Shown one piece after another: positions 6,203-6,554 of a stretch of 6,554 bases of DNA. The position numbers and the translations under genes are program-made. Source of the stretch: an uncultured beta proteobacterium (lineage in GTDB: Bacteria > Pseudomonadota > Gammaproteobacteria > Burkholderiales > Burkholderiaceae_C); assembly GCA_903914985.1 (NCBI GenBank), contig CAIWRE010000504.1, positions 1 through 6,554 on the forward strand. The letters are read 5' to 3'. Numbering within the stretch: position 1 is the first letter of the stretch; each line of letters starts with the position of its first letter. The notes under the pieces were generated by a model. That model made no database searches. It was not told the origin of the DNA and saw nothing but the letters and a program-made list of their open reading frames with translations.

Positions 6203-6554
6203 ATGGAAGTCACCCGCATTCGCGCCTTGCGCGGCCCCAATCTCTGGAGTCACCACACGGCCATTCAGGCGGTCGTCTCGTGCACTGCGCAAGAGTGCGA
6301 CGTTACCAACCTGCCAGGTTTCGAGACTCGGCTTCGCGCCCGCTTTCCAGAGATCAGCCCCTTCCAAACGATTGGCAGTGGTGACGCAGTGCCCCTGGCA
6401 CGGGTGCTTGAACTCGCTGCCCTGGGCCTGCAGGCGCAAGCCGGTTGCCCGGTCACATTCAGCTGCGCCAAACCCACCCTGGAGAGTGGCGTCTACCAAG
6501 TCGTCGTGGAGTACAGCGAAGAAGAGGTGGGCCGCCTGGCGTTTGAATTGGCGC
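6203..6554 (+). CDS. cphA: Cyanophycin synthetase, N-terminal part (partial, cut by window end)
   Basis: The frame is open from ATG 6203 to the window edge, giving 117 codons plus one base. It begins MEVTRIRALRGPNLWS, the hallmark N-terminus of CphA, followed by LPGFETRL (37-44) and a GVYQVVVEY...EEVGRLAFELA block (96-117) that matches the end of the N-domain; the ATP-grasp and Mur domains lie beyond the window. It follows the first synthetase by 46 bases in the same direction, so one operon is likely. Its N-domain differs from the first gene: the segment corresponding to HILEHVSLE reads RVLELAALG (67-75), losing both histidines and the distal glutamate. No Shine-Dalgarno is evident before the ATG. 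I infer this is the main polymerising enzyme (CphA), because the pair normally holds one complete copy, but completeness cannot be seen here. Confidence 0.88.
   Translation, partial: MEVTRIRALRGPNLWSHHTAIQAVVSCTAQECDVTNLPGFETRLRARFPEISPFQTIGSGDAVPLARVLELAALGLQAQAGCPVTFSCAKPTLESGVYQVVVEYSEEEVGRLAFELA

Overview
The window is GC-rich, tightly packed proteobacterial DNA. The side-by-side pair of cyanophycin synthetase-type genes, together with an ABC transporter/DUF1854 pair, points to Burkholderiales. A Comamonadaceae relative is my guess from gene content; no rRNA or other taxonomic marker is present. Cyanophycin is a nitrogen-reserve polymer with a poly-aspartate backbone and arginine on the side chains.

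Layout: a 57-base tail of an unidentified rightward gene (2-58) meets, tail to tail, a leftward four-gene operon. In transcription order this operon is: an ABC exporter with an extra N-terminal domain and zinc ribbon (3796-1523), a DUF1854 protein (1526-1023), a single-pass membrane protein with a possible MliC-like domain (1005-532), and a cytochrome c'-type heme lipoprotein (535-74). Two of the three junctions are 4-base ATGA stop/start overlaps and the third is a 17-base gap, so co-transcription and translational coupling are likely. A 185-base divergent intergenic region (3797-3981) separates it from a rightward pair: a short CphA-like synthetase (3982-6156, cphA'-type) and, 46 bases later, the start of a second synthetase (6203 to the window end, truncated by the window).

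The main observation is that the two synthetases look complementary. The first has an intact ATP-grasp metal-binding core and an intact N-domain HxxEH...E motif. However, its Mur-ligase-like domain has lost the nucleotide-binding P-loop and ends before the Mur C-terminal lobe. The second has the normal CphA N-terminus, but its HxxEH...E site has become RxxEL...G. A division of labour (primer processing and/or dipeptide or aspartate chemistry in the first, full polymerisation in the second) is a reasonable inference but is not shown by the sequence. The transporter and DUF1854 protein are, as I recall, named in databases by their association with cyanophycin metabolism; their substrate and mechanism are unknown. 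The heme lipoprotein and membrane protein at the end of the same operon have no obvious link to cyanophycin.

No RNA genes, mobile elements, CRISPR arrays or convincing terminators were seen.
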